DNA from: Vibrio zhugei
GTDB lineage: Bacteria > Pseudomonadota > Gammaproteobacteria > Enterobacterales > Vibrionaceae
Reading direction: 5' to 3'
Length of the DNA: 64,000 nt
Assembly: GCF_003716875.1 (NCBI RefSeq)
Contig: NZ_CP033078.1
Location: 2,108,001-2,172,000, forward strand
How positions within the stretch are numbered: position 1 is the stretch's first letter; each line of letters starts with the position of its first letter. Both the position numbers and the translations under genes were made by a program. The notes below the pieces were generated by a model. It was not told the origin of the DNA, made no database searches, and saw only the letters and a program-made list of their open reading frames with translations. Positions 28,012 through 37,795 of this stretch are shown piece by piece.

Positions 28012-28815
28012 CTATACAACTTGCAGTTTAAGGTGTCGGGTAAGTGTGCCGTCATCCAATCGATACAGTTCATCCAGTAATGCCATGGGGAAGCTACCTG
28101 GCCCTTGTGCTCGCTGAGCGGCTACCTCACCAGCCACACCCAATATTGCTGCCGCCGCAACTCCAGCGTGCTCGCTTATTGCCGCAAAGGCCGAGGTTAA
28201 GGCCGTTAAGGTGCAGCCCATTCCGGTCACATAGGGCATCAACGCATGGCCATTCTTTAACTGAACCGAGTAGTCCTGAGTGACAACGTAATCCACCTCC
28301 CCCGAGATAACCACACTTGCCGCGTACTCAGCCACTAACGCGCGAGCGGCCTGCAGTGCCGCCTCACTGCTATCGAGCACGTCAACCCCTTTACTGTTGG
28401 CTTGCTCACTCGCTAACGCTATGATCTCGGAAGCATTCCCTCGAATAATGAGCCTATCCGCTAAGCGTGCAAGCGCTTTTGAGGTTTCAGTTCGTACAGC
28501 GCTTGCCCCGCAGCCAACAGGATCGAGAACCACGGGCTTAGCATGGCGATTCGCTTGCTCTACCGCAAAATGCATGCGAGCGATCCAATCATGATCGAGA
28601 GTACCGATATTGACCACCAGCGCACCAGCATGAGACATCATCTCACTCATTTCTAATCTCGAATGCGCCATGATCGGAGAGGCGCCCAATGCGAGTAACG
28701 CATTGGCCGTGGTATTCATGACAACAAAATTGGTGATATTGACCACCAACGGCTTTTGCTTGCGCACTTCAGCCAACGCTTGTGTAACCTGTTCTATCAA
28801 GAATGTTGATATCAT
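28012..28815 (-). CDS. thiM: Hydroxyethylthiazole kinase
   Basis: 267 residues. It phosphorylates the thiazole moiety salvaged for thiamine. Conserved parts are [38 protein letters not shown] and [15 protein letters not shown], which holds the catalytic Cys. It is the last gene of the riboswitch-led thi operon and starts six bases after tenA ends. Confidence 0.95.
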   Translation of the reverse strand: MISTFLIEQVTQALAEVRKQKPLVVNITNFVVMNTTANALLALGASPIMAHSRLEMSEMMSHAGALVVNIGTLDHDWIARMHFAVEQANRHAKPVVLDPVGCGASAVRTETSKALARLADRLIIRGNASEIIALASEQANSKGVDVLDSSEAALQAARALVAEYAASVVISGEVDYVVTQDYSVQLKNGHALMPYVTGMGCTLTALTSAFAAISEHAGVAAAAILGVAGEVAAQRAQGPGSFPMALLDELYRLDDGTLTRHLKLQVV

Positions 28816-28821
28816 CTGCTC

Positions 28822-29484
28822 TTACTTAACCTCTAAAGCTTGCTGCCAAAATGCCACTTCCATACGTGTCGCAGTTTGAAATATTTCCACTAGGTTCTGA
28901 CCGCGCTCGCTGGCAATATCAATGCTTGCCAGCATGTGATTCAAGTCGTGTCTTTGTTTTGCTATCTCACTTTGAAAGCTCTCTGACGCATACAGCTCTA
29001 TCCAGCGGCGATAAGGATTCGCCACAAGTACGGTACTGCCGCTGTTCATTCGTTCATGACCGATCACAGCGTACCCGATGGCACAAGGTGCCAGCGCAAC
29101 GTACAAATCCACCAAATCTCCTGCCATACCCACATCAAAGACATAGCGTGTGTAAGCGATCGTCGCGACATCTTCTGGTTCATGTTCTAGCGCACTTGCC
29201 GCTATCCCCCATTCAGCACAATAAGACACATGGTGATCCATTTCCTCGTTAAGCAAGCTATCGATACTTGGCAATGCCAACTGCATATCGTGCAACGTCC
29301 GCGATTTATAAACAGCGAGCGCATAAGCCCTAATGCGCTGCTTTAGAAATAGAAAATCTTGTTTGAGATAATGCAGATATTGAGACGACGCTAGCGTGCC
29401 TTGTGCTAATTGCTCCACAAATGTGTGGTTGATATAGTCATGCCACTCCTGTGAGCATGCCTCAATCAAGTCTTGATCGTTCAT
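28822..29484 (-). CDS. tenA: TenA, thiaminase II / aminopyrimidine aminohydrolase
   Basis: 220 residues. It releases HMP from aminomethyl-HMP in thiamine salvage. The catalytic-Cys motif LAPCAIGYAVIGH and YLHYLKQDFLFL near the N-terminus match the TenA family. Placement after thiXYZ, the importer for HMP precursors, supports the classical TenA salvage role. Confidence 0.95.
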   Translation of the reverse strand: MNDQDLIEACSQEWHDYINHTFVEQLAQGTLASSQYLHYLKQDFLFLKQRIRAYALAVYKSRTLHDMQLALPSIDSLLNEEMDHHVSYCAEWGIAASALEHEPEDVATIAYTRYVFDVGMAGDLVDLYVALAPCAIGYAVIGHERMNSGSTVLVANPYRRWIELYASESFQSEIAKQRHDLNHMLASIDIASERGQNLVEIFQTATRMEVAFWQQALEVK

Positions 29485-29498
29485 TAGTCCTCCCCTTT

Positions 29499-30452
29499 CT
29501 ATTCGCCGACATTCAAGACATAGTCTTTGGCATTCGGCCGCGTTTTAATCATCTTATGGTCATACAAAAACTCGGCATAATCGTTGTAACGCTGCAGATC
29601 AACCGCACCAGGACGCAGCGCAAATCGTGTCAACGTCTGCTGCCAAGCCTGTTTGTTTAAAGGGGTATCAAGGGTATCGGGCGCATAAGCAATAAACTGC
29701 TGCCATGCCTTTTGAGGATGATTGATGATATAAGTGGTAGCTTGCTCAAGTGCAGTGTTGAAGGCGGCGATTTCCTGCTTGTCATAATGTGCCGAGTTAA
29801 CAACAAACACCAGTTCATCGTAACTGGGAATGCCATGTTCTTCGGGATAAAATTGTTGAACTTTATAGCCTTCCAATGCCAGTTGGTTGGTTTCAAAGTT
29901 ACGGCATCCGCCAGAGATGGCATCGACTTTTCCCGATGCTAGCGATGAGGATAACGCCCAGCCAACATTAATGATGGTCACATCAGATAACGTTAAGTTC
30001 GCCTCCGCTAACATGGCTCCAATCGAGGCTTCTTCGCTGCCTGGAGTCGAAATACCGATCTTTTTACCTTTAAGATCGGCGATGGTATGGGGTTTCCCGT
30101 CATCGAGCATCATTAAGGCGTTAAGTGGCGTCGCAATCAATGTGGCGGAACGAACCAACGGTAAACCAGCGGCCACATCCATGGTTAAATCCGGTTGATA
30201 AGAAACCGCCATATCTACTTTCCCAGCGGCCACTAACTTTGACGGTGTACTTGGGTCCGCCGGTTCTTGGATGGTGACCTGCAAACCTTGAGCTTTAAAG
30301 TAGCCGCGTTCTTGGGCGATGATGATGGGACCGTGGTTGGGATTAACAAACCAATCAAGCATTAACGTCATCTCTTTTTGCGCAGCCAGCACATGACTCG
30401 ACACCAACAACGCCAGTAACATTAGTGCCCGCCGTAGCGTATTTTTTTTCAT
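29499..30452 (-). CDS. thiY: ThiY, HMP-precursor binding protein of an ABC importer
   Basis: 317 residues from the ATG at 30452 (AAGGA eight bases upstream). A Sec signal peptide runs to about residue 24 (LLALLVSSHVLAAQ). The mature NMT1/THI5-like protein has MLDWFVNPNHGPI, then GWALSSSLASGKVDAISGGCRN and YDELVFVV, as in ThiY. It captures N-formyl-aminomethyl-HMP in the periplasm for ThiXZ. It ends 15 bases before tenA. Confidence 0.92.
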   Translation of the reverse strand: MKKNTLRRALMLLALLVSSHVLAAQKEMTLMLDWFVNPNHGPIIIAQERGYFKAQGLQVTIQEPADPSTPSKLVAAGKVDMAVSYQPDLTMDVAAGLPLVRSATLIATPLNALMMLDDGKPHTIADLKGKKIGISTPGSEEASIGAMLAEANLTLSDVTIINVGWALSSSLASGKVDAISGGCRNFETNQLALEGYKVQQFYPEEHGIPSYDELVFVVNSAHYDKQEIAAFNTALEQATTYIINHPQKAWQQFIAYAPDTLDTPLNKQAWQQTLTRFALRPGAVDLQRYNDYAEFLYDHKMIKTRPNAKDYVLNVGE

Positions 30453-30485
30453 CACTTTTTTCCTTTTCATTCGTTTATCCGATTT

Positions 30486-31286
30486 TTATTGGTTTTCCCA
30501 AGGGATCCATTTTTTCAATAACGTGTCTGTCACAAAATACAAAGTCACCGATAACACGGCCAAAATACATAATGCTGCGAACATCTCATCAATGATCATC
30601 CGAGCATTGGCTTGGATCATGAGATACCCCAACCCACCACTGGATCCGACCCACTCGCCAACCACCGCGCCAATTGGTGCCATCACAACCGCCACGCGCA
30701 CCCCTGAGGCGAGTGTCGGCAACGATGCGGGTAATTGAATCTCTCGTAATAATTGCCATTTTGAAGCTCCCATGGTTTTGGCCAAGTCGAGATAACCAGT
30801 TGGGGTATTACGTAATCCGTCGTAACAACATGTGGTCACGGGAAAAAACAGGATGATCGCGGAAATAACGACCTTTGAGGCAATGCCATAGCCCAGCCAC
30901 AACATGAGCACTGGCGCCATAGCAAAGACGGGAATGGCTTGGCTGGCGATAAGAATGGGGAGCAGCCATCGTTTAAGCGGGGTAAACAACAGCATCAGCA
31001 GCGCGAACAGTAACCCCATCGCTAACCCCATGCCCAGCCCCAACACCATCTCTTGCGCGGTAATCCACGTATTTTTTAGCAAGACAGCATGACGCACGAT
31101 TAAACGCTCAAAGACCGCCACCGGCGATGGCAAAATGAAACTGGGCATAGCAAAGACCACGACGACGAGCTGCCAAAGACTGAGAATAACCCCAAGGCTT
31201 ATGGCAAACCGAACCGCCGGATGTGTCAGGCGCTCTTTTTTTGTTAAGCGCTGGGCAATGGTGTTATGTAACGTCATATCACTCAT
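30486..31286 (-). CDS. thiX: ThiX, ABC permease for HMP precursors
   Basis: 266 residues from the second of two adjacent ATGs (31286), seven bases after GGAG. About six membrane segments and the docking loop YLDLAKTMGASKWQLLREIQLPASLPTLASGVR are visible, typical of nitrate/sulfonate/thiamine-precursor permeases. It overlaps thiZ by eight bases, indicating translational coupling. Confidence 0.92.
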   Translation of the reverse strand: MSDMTLHNTIAQRLTKKERLTHPAVRFAISLGVILSLWQLVVVVFAMPSFILPSPVAVFERLIVRHAVLLKNTWITAQEMVLGLGMGLAMGLLFALLMLLFTPLKRWLLPILIASQAIPVFAMAPVLMLWLGYGIASKVVISAIILFFPVTTCCYDGLRNTPTGYLDLAKTMGASKWQLLREIQLPASLPTLASGVRVAVVMAPIGAVVGEWVGSSGGLGYLMIQANARMIIDEMFAALCILAVLSVTLYFVTDTLLKKWIPWENQ

Positions 31287-32052
31287 CATCTTTCTCCAAC
31301 TGTTGCAATATCGCTTGCTGTAAAGCGGCGCATTCGCCATCTATGATTCGCGGTGGCGCAGCGGCTGGTACGCTCAGTGGTTCCGCCCGTGCTGGCGTGC
31401 CATAGAACACATACAATTGCTCAGCCAAACGCACCGCTTCTTGGGGATCATGCGTGATCAGTACCACAGTCTTATCTTTTAACAACGAAGCGGATAACGT
31501 CTGCAGCTTATGTCGTGTCACCGCATCGAGTGCCGAAAAAGGCTCGTCCATCAAGACCAAAGGCTTGTCTTGCATTAACGTTCTTGCGAGCGCCACACGC
31601 TGACGCATCCCACCGGAAAGCTGAGCAGGCATGGCGTAAGCACAATCAGCCAACCCGACTTGAGTCAGTAACGCCATCGCCCGTGATGTCTCTTGCTTGG
31701 CCATCTCGCGCGTCGAAAAACGCGTACTTAAACCGACGTTATCGAGCACGTTGAGCCATGGCAGCAGTAAATCCTGCTGTGCCATATAGGCAATGTGTCC
31801 ATGCACCCCATCAATGTCGGTCGAGCAGTGAGCATCGACCCTATGCACTTGTCCGTGCCATTGGACTTGCTTATCTAATAGTCCAGCGAGGTAGCGTAAT
31901 AAGGTGGTTTTCCCGCTACCGCTCCGTCCTAAAATGACGGTCCATTGCTGAGCAGGAATACGCATATTCAGGTTATGAAAAATCCAATCTTGACTGTCGT
32001 TGTAGTGCAGGCTGGCGTTCATTAATTCCAGACCAAAAGCATTAGCGCACAT
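31279..32052 (-). CDS. thiZ: ThiZ, ATP-binding subunit of the HMP-precursor importer
   Basis: 257 residues from the ATG at 32052, with AGGA seven bases upstream inside thiD. Walker A GRSGSGKT, signature LSGGMRQR, Walker B LVLMDEP and switch His (VLITHDP) are present. It overlaps thiD by 11 bases. A slightly longer form from 32058 cannot be excluded. Confidence 0.92.
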   Translation of the reverse strand: MCANAFGLELMNASLHYNDSQDWIFHNLNMRIPAQQWTVILGRSGSGKTTLLRYLAGLLDKQVQWHGQVHRVDAHCSTDIDGVHGHIAYMAQQDLLLPWLNVLDNVGLSTRFSTREMAKQETSRAMALLTQVGLADCAYAMPAQLSGGMRQRVALARTLMQDKPLVLMDEPFSALDAVTRHKLQTLSASLLKDKTVVLITHDPQEAVRLAEQLYVFYGTPARAEPLSVPAAAPPRIIDGECAALQQAILQQLEKDDE

Positions 32053-32899
32053 CGTCATGTCCTGCAAAAAAATGATGAACCGGCCCATGCCCTTGCCCTA
32101 CCTGCAATTCATCAGCGTGAGCAATGGCTTGAGAGAGGTATTGCTTACTCAGCATGACCGCTTGGCGTAAGTCATTTCCTTGAGCAAGATAGGAAGCGAT
32201 AGCCGACGACAACGTGCAGCCCGTACCATGCGTGTTAGATGTCAGCACCCGTTTTGCGGTAAAACGTTGTACCGATTGAGGAAGAATCAATAAGTCGTTG
32301 CAGTTCTCATCCGCGTCTAAGTGACCCCCTTTTAGCAAGATGGCTTTGGCGCCCAGTGTGCGTAAATGAGCCACCATGTCATTCATTTGCTCTTCTGTTT
32401 GCGGAATAGGTTGCCCCGTCAAGGCAGCACCTTCGGGTAAGTTGGGGGTAATAATATCCGCTAAAGGAATGAGCCTCTCTTTGAGAGTATTCAGCGCTGT
32501 TTGCGCCAACAATAAGTGGCCGCTAGTGGACACCATGACAGGATCAAGCACCACGTGCTTGGGCTGGTATTGTCGTATTTTCTCCGCGACAACGTCGATG
32601 ATATCGGCATCCGCCAACATGCCAATTTTGACCGCCACAATGTTCAAATCGAGAAACACCGCATCGAGCTGGCTAGCAATATGGTCGACTGGAATGGGAA
32701 AAATGGCGAAGACGCCTTGCGTATTTTGCGAGGTGATGGCCGCAATGACTGAACACGCAAAGCTGCCAGTGGCGGATAAGGTCTTAATATCAGCTTGAAT
32801 GCCGGCCCCGCCACCACTGTCGGATCCAGCGATCGTCAGTACAACGGGGATTGAGTGTTGGCGTGTATCCTGTCGGTGTTGCGGTGTAGATGTGGCCAT
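32042..32899 (-). CDS. thiD: ThiD, HMP / HMP-phosphate kinase
   Basis: 285 residues from the ATG at 32899, with AGGAG five bases upstream; the longer in-frame reading to 32971 is not supported. Motifs are TIAGSDSGGGAGIQADIKT at the N-terminus, VVLDPVMVSTSGH, and TSNTHGTGCTLSSAIA with the catalytic Cys. It phosphorylates HMP twice for coupling to thiazole phosphate. It is the first gene after the TPP riboswitch. Confidence 0.95.
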   Translation of the reverse strand: MATSTPQHRQDTRQHSIPVVLTIAGSDSGGGAGIQADIKTLSATGSFACSVIAAITSQNTQGVFAIFPIPVDHIASQLDAVFLDLNIVAVKIGMLADADIIDVVAEKIRQYQPKHVVLDPVMVSTSGHLLLAQTALNTLKERLIPLADIITPNLPEGAALTGQPIPQTEEQMNDMVAHLRTLGAKAILLKGGHLDADENCNDLLILPQSVQRFTAKRVLTSNTHGTGCTLSSAIASYLAQGNDLRQAVMLSKQYLSQAIAHADELQVGQGHGPVHHFFAGHDDVR

Positions 32900-33012
32900 G
32901 GTTGCTCCTATTACAGACGTATAGGAACTGCCTTTGGCTATGCTCGAAGGGATCGGAGATCGGACTCGCAAACGCGAACAGAAAAATCTCAGTGAGAGTC
33001 AAAGTGCAAATA

Positions 33013-33100
33013 GTTCCCTACGCCAGTGTTAACTGAATCAGGTTCAGCGGGTCTCGAACTTCGATCTCAGCCTATACAGAATCTGTACTGGCCCCCCGAC
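33013..33100 (-). ncRNA. TPP riboswitch (THI element) leading the thi operon
   Basis: Read on the minus strand, the region has a GGGG-containing P1 side, the conserved GGCTGAGA core, ACCCGCTGAACCTGATTCAG and the closing CTGGCGTAGGGAAC. These are the signature blocks of the thiamine pyrophosphate aptamer. It lies 114 bases before the thiD start. I see no strong T-tailed terminator between, so control of translation at the thiD AGGAG is more likely. Confidence 0.95.
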
Positions 33101-33305
33101 TATTTGGTGAAAATCATAACAGGCTAAATGAGTAAAAGGTATCGCTTTGTTGATTCAGCTCGCTGAGCACTCCATTTATGAGAGAGAAGTAACACTTTGC
33201 TAAGCAATGACTGATAAGACTATGATGACATGCGTATCAACTGGAGACAGCCCACCACGAGAGCACATTGACGACGATGGGGCATCGCCAATGTGATAGC
33301 CTTAT

Positions 33306-34334
33306 TTAAGCGGCAAATTCTCTTCGCAGTATCTCGACACCGGCATGTAACGCGCGCATTTTTTCGCGGGCAACATGGCGAGACAACGGTGCCATGCCAC
33401 AGTTCGTACATGGGTACAATTTATCGACGTCCACATACTTCAGGGCTTCTCGTAGCGTTGCGGCCACCTCTTCTGGGGTTTCTATTTCATCGGTGGCCAC
33501 ATCGATTGCGCCCACCATGATTTTTTTACCGCGTACCAACTCCATTAATTCCATGGGGACATGCGAGTGGTGGCATTCAAGTGAAATAATATCGATGTTC
33601 GATTGCTGTAGTTTCGGGAACACGGCTTCGTATTGACGCCATTCCTCACCCAAAGTTTTTTTCCAATCTGTGTTGGCTTTGATGCCGTAGCCATAACAAA
33701 TGTGGACCGCGGTCTCGCATGTTAGCCCTTCGATCGCTCTTTCCAGAGTCGCTATCCCCCACTCATTGACCTCATCAAAAAAGACATTAAAGGCGGGCTC
33801 ATCAAATTGAATGATATCGACGCCAGCTGCCTCTAACTCCTTCGCTTCTTGATTGAGAATTTTAGCAAATTCCCACGCCAATTTTTCCCGGCTTTTATAA
33901 TGTCCATCGTATAACGTGTCGACCATGGTCATTGGCCCAGGCAGTGCCCATTTGATCGGTTGATCCGTTTGCTGTCGTAAAAACTTGGCATCTTCCACAA
34001 ACACCGGCTTTTGCCGAGAGACTTCTCCTACCACAGAAGGGACACTGGCGTCATAACGGTTGCGAATTTTCACCGTTTGACGATGTTCAAAATCGACCCC
34101 ATTAAGGTGTTCAATAAATGTGGTCACAAAGTGCTGACGGGTTTGTTCACCATCACTCACAATATCAATGCCCGCTCTTTGTTGCTCTTGTAACCCAATA
34201 CGTAGCGCGTCCTGTTTGCCATCAATCAATTCTTGGCCGTCCAGTTTCCACGGTGACCACAGAACTTCGGGCTGGGCAAGCCAAGTGGGCTTGGGCAAAC
34301 TGCCCGCGGTTGAGGTCGGAAATAATTTCTTCAT
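33306..34334 (-). CDS. mesD: MesD, folate-independent methionine synthase (core MetE-like)
   Basis: 342 residues from the ATG at 34334, equal to only the C-terminal catalytic half of MetE. Visible are SLPKPTWLAQPE at the start, GEQTRQHF, DEPAFNV, VHICYGYG, ECHHSH and PCTNCG; the His/Cys/Glu/Cys set fits the zinc site. The neighbour upstream encodes DUF1852. MetE-core plus DUF1852 is the MesD/MesX pair, reported to make methionine without folate or cobalamin in an oxygen-dependent manner with an unidentified methyl donor. It lacks the N-terminal folate-binding half, and assignment rests on the gene pair. Confidence 0.87.
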   Translation of the reverse strand: MKKLFPTSTAGSLPKPTWLAQPEVLWSPWKLDGQELIDGKQDALRIGLQEQQRAGIDIVSDGEQTRQHFVTTFIEHLNGVDFEHRQTVKIRNRYDASVPSVVGEVSRQKPVFVEDAKFLRQQTDQPIKWALPGPMTMVDTLYDGHYKSREKLAWEFAKILNQEAKELEAAGVDIIQFDEPAFNVFFDEVNEWGIATLERAIEGLTCETAVHICYGYGIKANTDWKKTLGEEWRQYEAVFPKLQQSNIDIISLECHHSHVPMELMELVRGKKIMVGAIDVATDEIETPEEVAATLREALKYVDVDKLYPCTNCGMAPLSRHVAREKMRALHAGVEILRREFAA

Positions 34335-34365
34335 AATATAAGCCACTGTCAATGTGAGTGAATGA

Positions 34366-35340
34366 TTAAGCGTAGTTCGCCACGGACTGTTGCAGAAACT
34401 CCCGATAAGGTTGAATGAAGTTTGCTTCCACAAACTTGCCTTGCTCGATGGCCAACTGGCTACGCTCTTCACGGTCGTAAACAATATCGGTAAGCGAATG
34501 TTCGGGGTTGTTTAAATTCGGCTGATAACGCTCGCCAGCTTCCGCATGGGCGTTATAAATCTCAGGACGATAGATGCGTTGGAAAGTTTCCATCGTACTG
34601 ATCGTGCTAATCAGCTCTAAATTAGTATAGTCATTCAGCAAATCACCAAAAAAGTAAAACGCGAACGGTGCTTTGCTGTTTTTAGGCTTAAAGTAACGCA
34701 CTTGTAAGCCCATTTTCTTAAAATACTGCTCAGTCAATGATGATTCATTCGGCTCATACTCAAAACCTAATACCGGGTGATGATTGTCGGTGCGTTGGTA
34801 AACTTTACTGTCAGACACACTCAAGCAAATCACTGGACGTTTTGAAAAGTTGTCTTTATACACATCCGAATTCACCAATGACTGGAAGATTCGTCCATGC
34901 AATACCCCAAAGTCTTCTGGGATACTGAACGTCTCTTTATTCTTGTTATACTCTGGCAATAACACACTGAAATCGTAATCACGCACATAAGAAGAAAAAT
35001 TATTCCCGACGATACCTTCCAGACGCTGATTGGTCTTGCGATCGACAATGTAGGTTTTCAACACTTCAATCGACGGGAATACTTCGCTGCATCCCTCCAA
35101 ATCCATATCTGCTGAAATAATTTCCAGCTCCACACTATAGCGATCACCATTGGGATTATCCCACGTTGCTAATTCATTGAAGCGTGCGTCGATCATATCT
35201 AAAGCACTACGCAAATTCTTCTGGCGATGTTCTCCACGTGCTAAGTTCGCAAAATTAGTGGTCGTACGCGTATTCGCGGCTGGATGATAGTTCTCATCGA
35301 GAGTGATGCTTCTAATGTTAAATGCAAATTCTGTCTTCAT
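34366..35340 (-). CDS. mesX: MesX (DUF1852), partner of MesD
   Basis: 324 residues from the ATG at 35340 (MKTEFAFNIRSITLDENYHP), the usual DUF1852 start; an upstream in-frame extension to 35439 is unlikely. Conserved-looking parts are NFANLARGEHRQKNLRSAL, YFFGDLLNDYTNLELISTISTMETFQRIYRPEIYNAHAE and SLTDIVYDREERSQLA. MesX is required for MesD activity in the studied pair; its chemistry is unknown. It is 31 bases upstream of mesD and clearly co-transcribed. Confidence 0.87.
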   Translation of the reverse strand: MKTEFAFNIRSITLDENYHPAANTRTTTNFANLARGEHRQKNLRSALDMIDARFNELATWDNPNGDRYSVELEIISADMDLEGCSEVFPSIEVLKTYIVDRKTNQRLEGIVGNNFSSYVRDYDFSVLLPEYNKNKETFSIPEDFGVLHGRIFQSLVNSDVYKDNFSKRPVICLSVSDSKVYQRTDNHHPVLGFEYEPNESSLTEQYFKKMGLQVRYFKPKNSKAPFAFYFFGDLLNDYTNLELISTISTMETFQRIYRPEIYNAHAEAGERYQPNLNNPEHSLTDIVYDREERSQLAIEQGKFVEANFIQPYREFLQQSVANYA

Positions 35341-35611
35341 AGCGATCCGATATCCAATTGTCTGAGGTAAAAGGTGATATGCCGCTTTGCTATTGCATCG
35401 AAGACTGACGCAAAAAATCGAGCGAAAAGCGATCATCATCCGTTCTAATGTTATGTCCTGACTATTTTTATAACCGGATCGACATATAAAGAATAATGTT
35501 ATTACTTAATGTTCAGCATGAAGAAGATTCATAATGACGGGTCAGTAGGGCGTTGAGGGACGAAAGCTCTTGAAACGCACAGAAAACAGGAAATGACGTT
35601 TGCTTAAGATT

Positions 35612-35628
35612 CTTAAGTAAAACTTAAG
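35612..35628 (+). promoter_or_regulatory. PmrA/BasR-type box upstream of eptA
   Basis: CTTAAG-N5-CTTAAG at 35612-35628 is an exact match to the PmrA (BasR/CarR) consensus YTTAAK-N5-YTTAAK. A third CTTAAG lies at 35603-35608. It is 46 bp before the eptA ATG. eptA is a classical PmrA target in enterics. Confidence 0.85.
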
Positions 35629-35673
35629 TTAATCACCATACAGTACTGACTTTACCCTCAATTGGTAGTCATT

Positions 35674-37317
35674 ATGTTTACAACGACACTCAACAAATTT
35701 GCAGCGCGTATGCAGATGAAAGTACCGACCTTCATTGTACTTATGTCAGCCTACTTTGCTTTGGTACTCAATCACCCTGTGGTGAGTAAAATTTTTGAAC
35801 TCAGTAACAATGTATCCGATGTCTGGTTTCCTTATACCGCGCCGCTACTGTTATTTTGTGCGTTCCTGATTATTTTTTCTGTTTTAGCGATTCCGTATTT
35901 GATCAAGCCGATCATGATCATACTGACATTAACGTCAGCGATCGCCTTATTTGCCGCAGAAACCTATCATGTCTTGTTTAGTACTGACATGATGGAAAAT
36001 GTGTTTGAAACCAATACGTCCGAAGTGTCGTTTTATGTCAATGCTCCTTCTATCTTATTCGTCATTGCCTTGGGCGTTGTGCCATCCATTCTGATTGCCA
36101 TGGTACGCTTTCGTTACCATTCGTCATGGCTAAAAGAGATCGCTCACCGCTTGATGGTCGTTTTGATTGGCGCCGTAGGTATTATTGTGATCGCCTTAAC
36201 GACGTATAAAGATTATGCGTCGGTTGGTCGAAACAACCACTACCTCAGCCAAATGATCATTCCTGCCCATGTTTACAATACGTTTCGATATATACAAAAG
36301 AACTACCTGACAACACCGTTGAAGTACACGCATTTAGGGCAAGATGCGACATTAACGCCAGCCCCCAATGGAAAACCAACGCTAATGGTGTTTGTACTCG
36401 GTGAAACCGCACGCGGTATGAACTTCCATCAAAATGGTTATGCGCGCGAGACCAACCCTTATACCAAAAACCTAGGCTTAATCTCTTTTCAACACGTGTC
36501 TTCTTGTGGCACCTATACCGCGCTTTCTGTGCCGTGCATGTTCTCTAATATGACACGCCAGCATTACAATAAAGCCAAAGCAAATGCGCGTGATAACGCT
36601 GTGGATATTATTGCCAAAAGTGGCGTCAAAACGCTATGGATCGATAACGATGGCGGTGATAAAGGCGTCGCGAAACACACGACACTGATAAAAATTAACG
36701 CAGAGAAAAAAGATAAGAATTGTAATGGCTCGACCTGCTATGACGCGGAAATGTTTGCTGATGCCAAACAGTTCATTCAGCAAGACCATACCAATAAGTT
36801 TTTGGTTTTGCATTCCATCGGTAGCCATGGTCCAACCTATTGGCAACGTTACCCCGATCAAGATGCACGGTTTAAACCGGCGTGTAATCGCAGTGATATT
36901 GAAAACTGCACCGATCAAGAAATTACCAATGTCTACGACAATACCTTGATCTATACCGATTACATTCTTTCACGTGTGATTACCCTCTTAAAAGAGAATG
37001 CATCCGATTACAACGTGGCCATGATTTATATCTCCGACCATGGTGAATCATTGGGTGAAAACGGCTTATATTTGCATGGAACGCCCTACGCGATTGCCCC
37101 TAAAGAGCAAACTACCGTGCCTTGGTTACTGTGGTTACCTAAGCAATACGCACAACAAAAACAGTTCAACCTCGCCTGTTTAAAACAAAAGGCCTTACAT
37201 CAGCCAGTCAGTCACGACAACGTATTTCATACCTTACTGGGATTATATGGTGTGAAAACAGCCGATAAGGATCCAACGTTAGATCTCACCGCCAACTGCC
37301 GTCAGTCGGCGCAATAA
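35674..37317 (+). CDS. eptA: EptA-type lipid A phosphoethanolamine transferase
   Basis: 547 residues from the ATG at 35674; the in-frame TTG at 35662 is less likely. Five N-terminal membrane helices (to about residue 180) precede a periplasmic sulfatase-like domain. Catalytic landmarks are LGETARG, SCGTYTALSVPCMFS with the acceptor Thr, HSIGSHGPTY and SDHGESLGENGLYLHG. It moves phosphoethanolamine from phosphatidylethanolamine to lipid A, lowering negative charge and polymyxin binding. The by-product diacylglycerol is the substrate of the next gene, dagK. Confidence 0.94.
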   Translation: MFTTTLNKFAARMQMKVPTFIVLMSAYFALVLNHPVVSKIFELSNNVSDVWFPYTAPLLLFCAFLIIFSVLAIPYLIKPIMIILTLTSAIALFAAETYHVLFSTDMMENVFETNTSEVSFYVNAPSILFVIALGVVPSILIAMVRFRYHSSWLKEIAHRLMVVLIGAVGIIVIALTTYKDYASVGRNNHYLSQMIIPAHVYNTFRYIQKNYLTTPLKYTHLGQDATLTPAPNGKPTLMVFVLGETARGMNFHQNGYARETNPYTKNLGLISFQHVSSCGTYTALSVPCMFSNMTRQHYNKAKANARDNAVDIIAKSGVKTLWIDNDGGDKGVAKHTTLIKINAEKKDKNCNGSTCYDAEMFADAKQFIQQDHTNKFLVLHSIGSHGPTYWQRYPDQDARFKPACNRSDIENCTDQEITNVYDNTLIYTDYILSRVITLLKENASDYNVAMIYISDHGESLGENGLYLHGTPYAIAPKEQTTVPWLLWLPKQYAQQKQFNLACLKQKALHQPVSHDNVFHTLLGLYGVKTADKDPTLDLTANCRQSAQ

Positions 37318-37342
37318 CAGGATGAAAACGAGCCGTATTCAA

Positions 37343-37725
37343 ATGAACAATGAACCGATTATAAACGTACAGGATTGCGCCGTATTGCCTATACGTTTGT
37401 ACACAGCTACAACGGTGTGAAGTGGCTAGTGAAAAATGAGGCAGCCTTTCAACAAGAGTTAATGATCTTCGTACCGCTTGTTGTGATTGCCTGTCTGTTA
37501 CCGTTTTCTCTCCTACAAGTGGTCTTTATTGTGCTTTCGATGATGTTTGTGTTGTTTGCCGAGATGGTCAATAGTGCCATCGAGGCCGTCGTGGATCGAA
37601 TCGGATTAGAATTCCACCCCTTATCTAAGGTCGCAAAAAACATCGGCTCAGCGTGTGTCACGCTGAGCATTATTATGTCCCTCATGGTTTGGGGGACACT
37701 TCTCTGGCTACTCGTTGCCCACTAG
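37343..37725 (+). pseudogene. dagK: Diacylglycerol kinase DagK, N-terminus apparently frameshifted
   Basis: The body from RRIAYTFVHSYNGVKWL to the stop (116 residues) is a three-helix diacylglycerol kinase with FAEMVNSAIEAVVDRIG, the active-site and metal region. The only start in that frame is a TTG at 37375, but upstream codons still encode DYKRTGL, which belongs to the conserved N-terminus, and then hit a stop. Adding one C to CC at 37355-37356 joins the ATG at 37343 and gives MNNEPDYKRTGLRRIAY. It therefore appears one base short, or it starts at TTG. It recycles the diacylglycerol made by EptA. Confidence 0.75.
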
Positions 37726-37734
37726 CCCTACAAT

Positions 37735-37774
37735 AAAATGGACGCCTTCTCGGTTGAGAAGGCGTCCATTTTTT
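37735..37774. terminator. Strong bidirectional terminator after dagK
   Basis: A 17-bp perfect stem (AAAATGGACGCCTTCTC with its complement) and a 4-base loop, followed by T residues. It separates dagK from the convergent glycosyltransferase gene. Confidence 0.93.
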
Positions 37775-37795
37775 GCGTTCGTAAATGTGCTAGAT

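Noticed and set aside
35341..35602. A methionine-responsive operator or SAM riboswitch before mesX
   Set aside because: I looked for AGACGTCT-type MetJ boxes and SAM aptamer cores and saw only weak partial matches.
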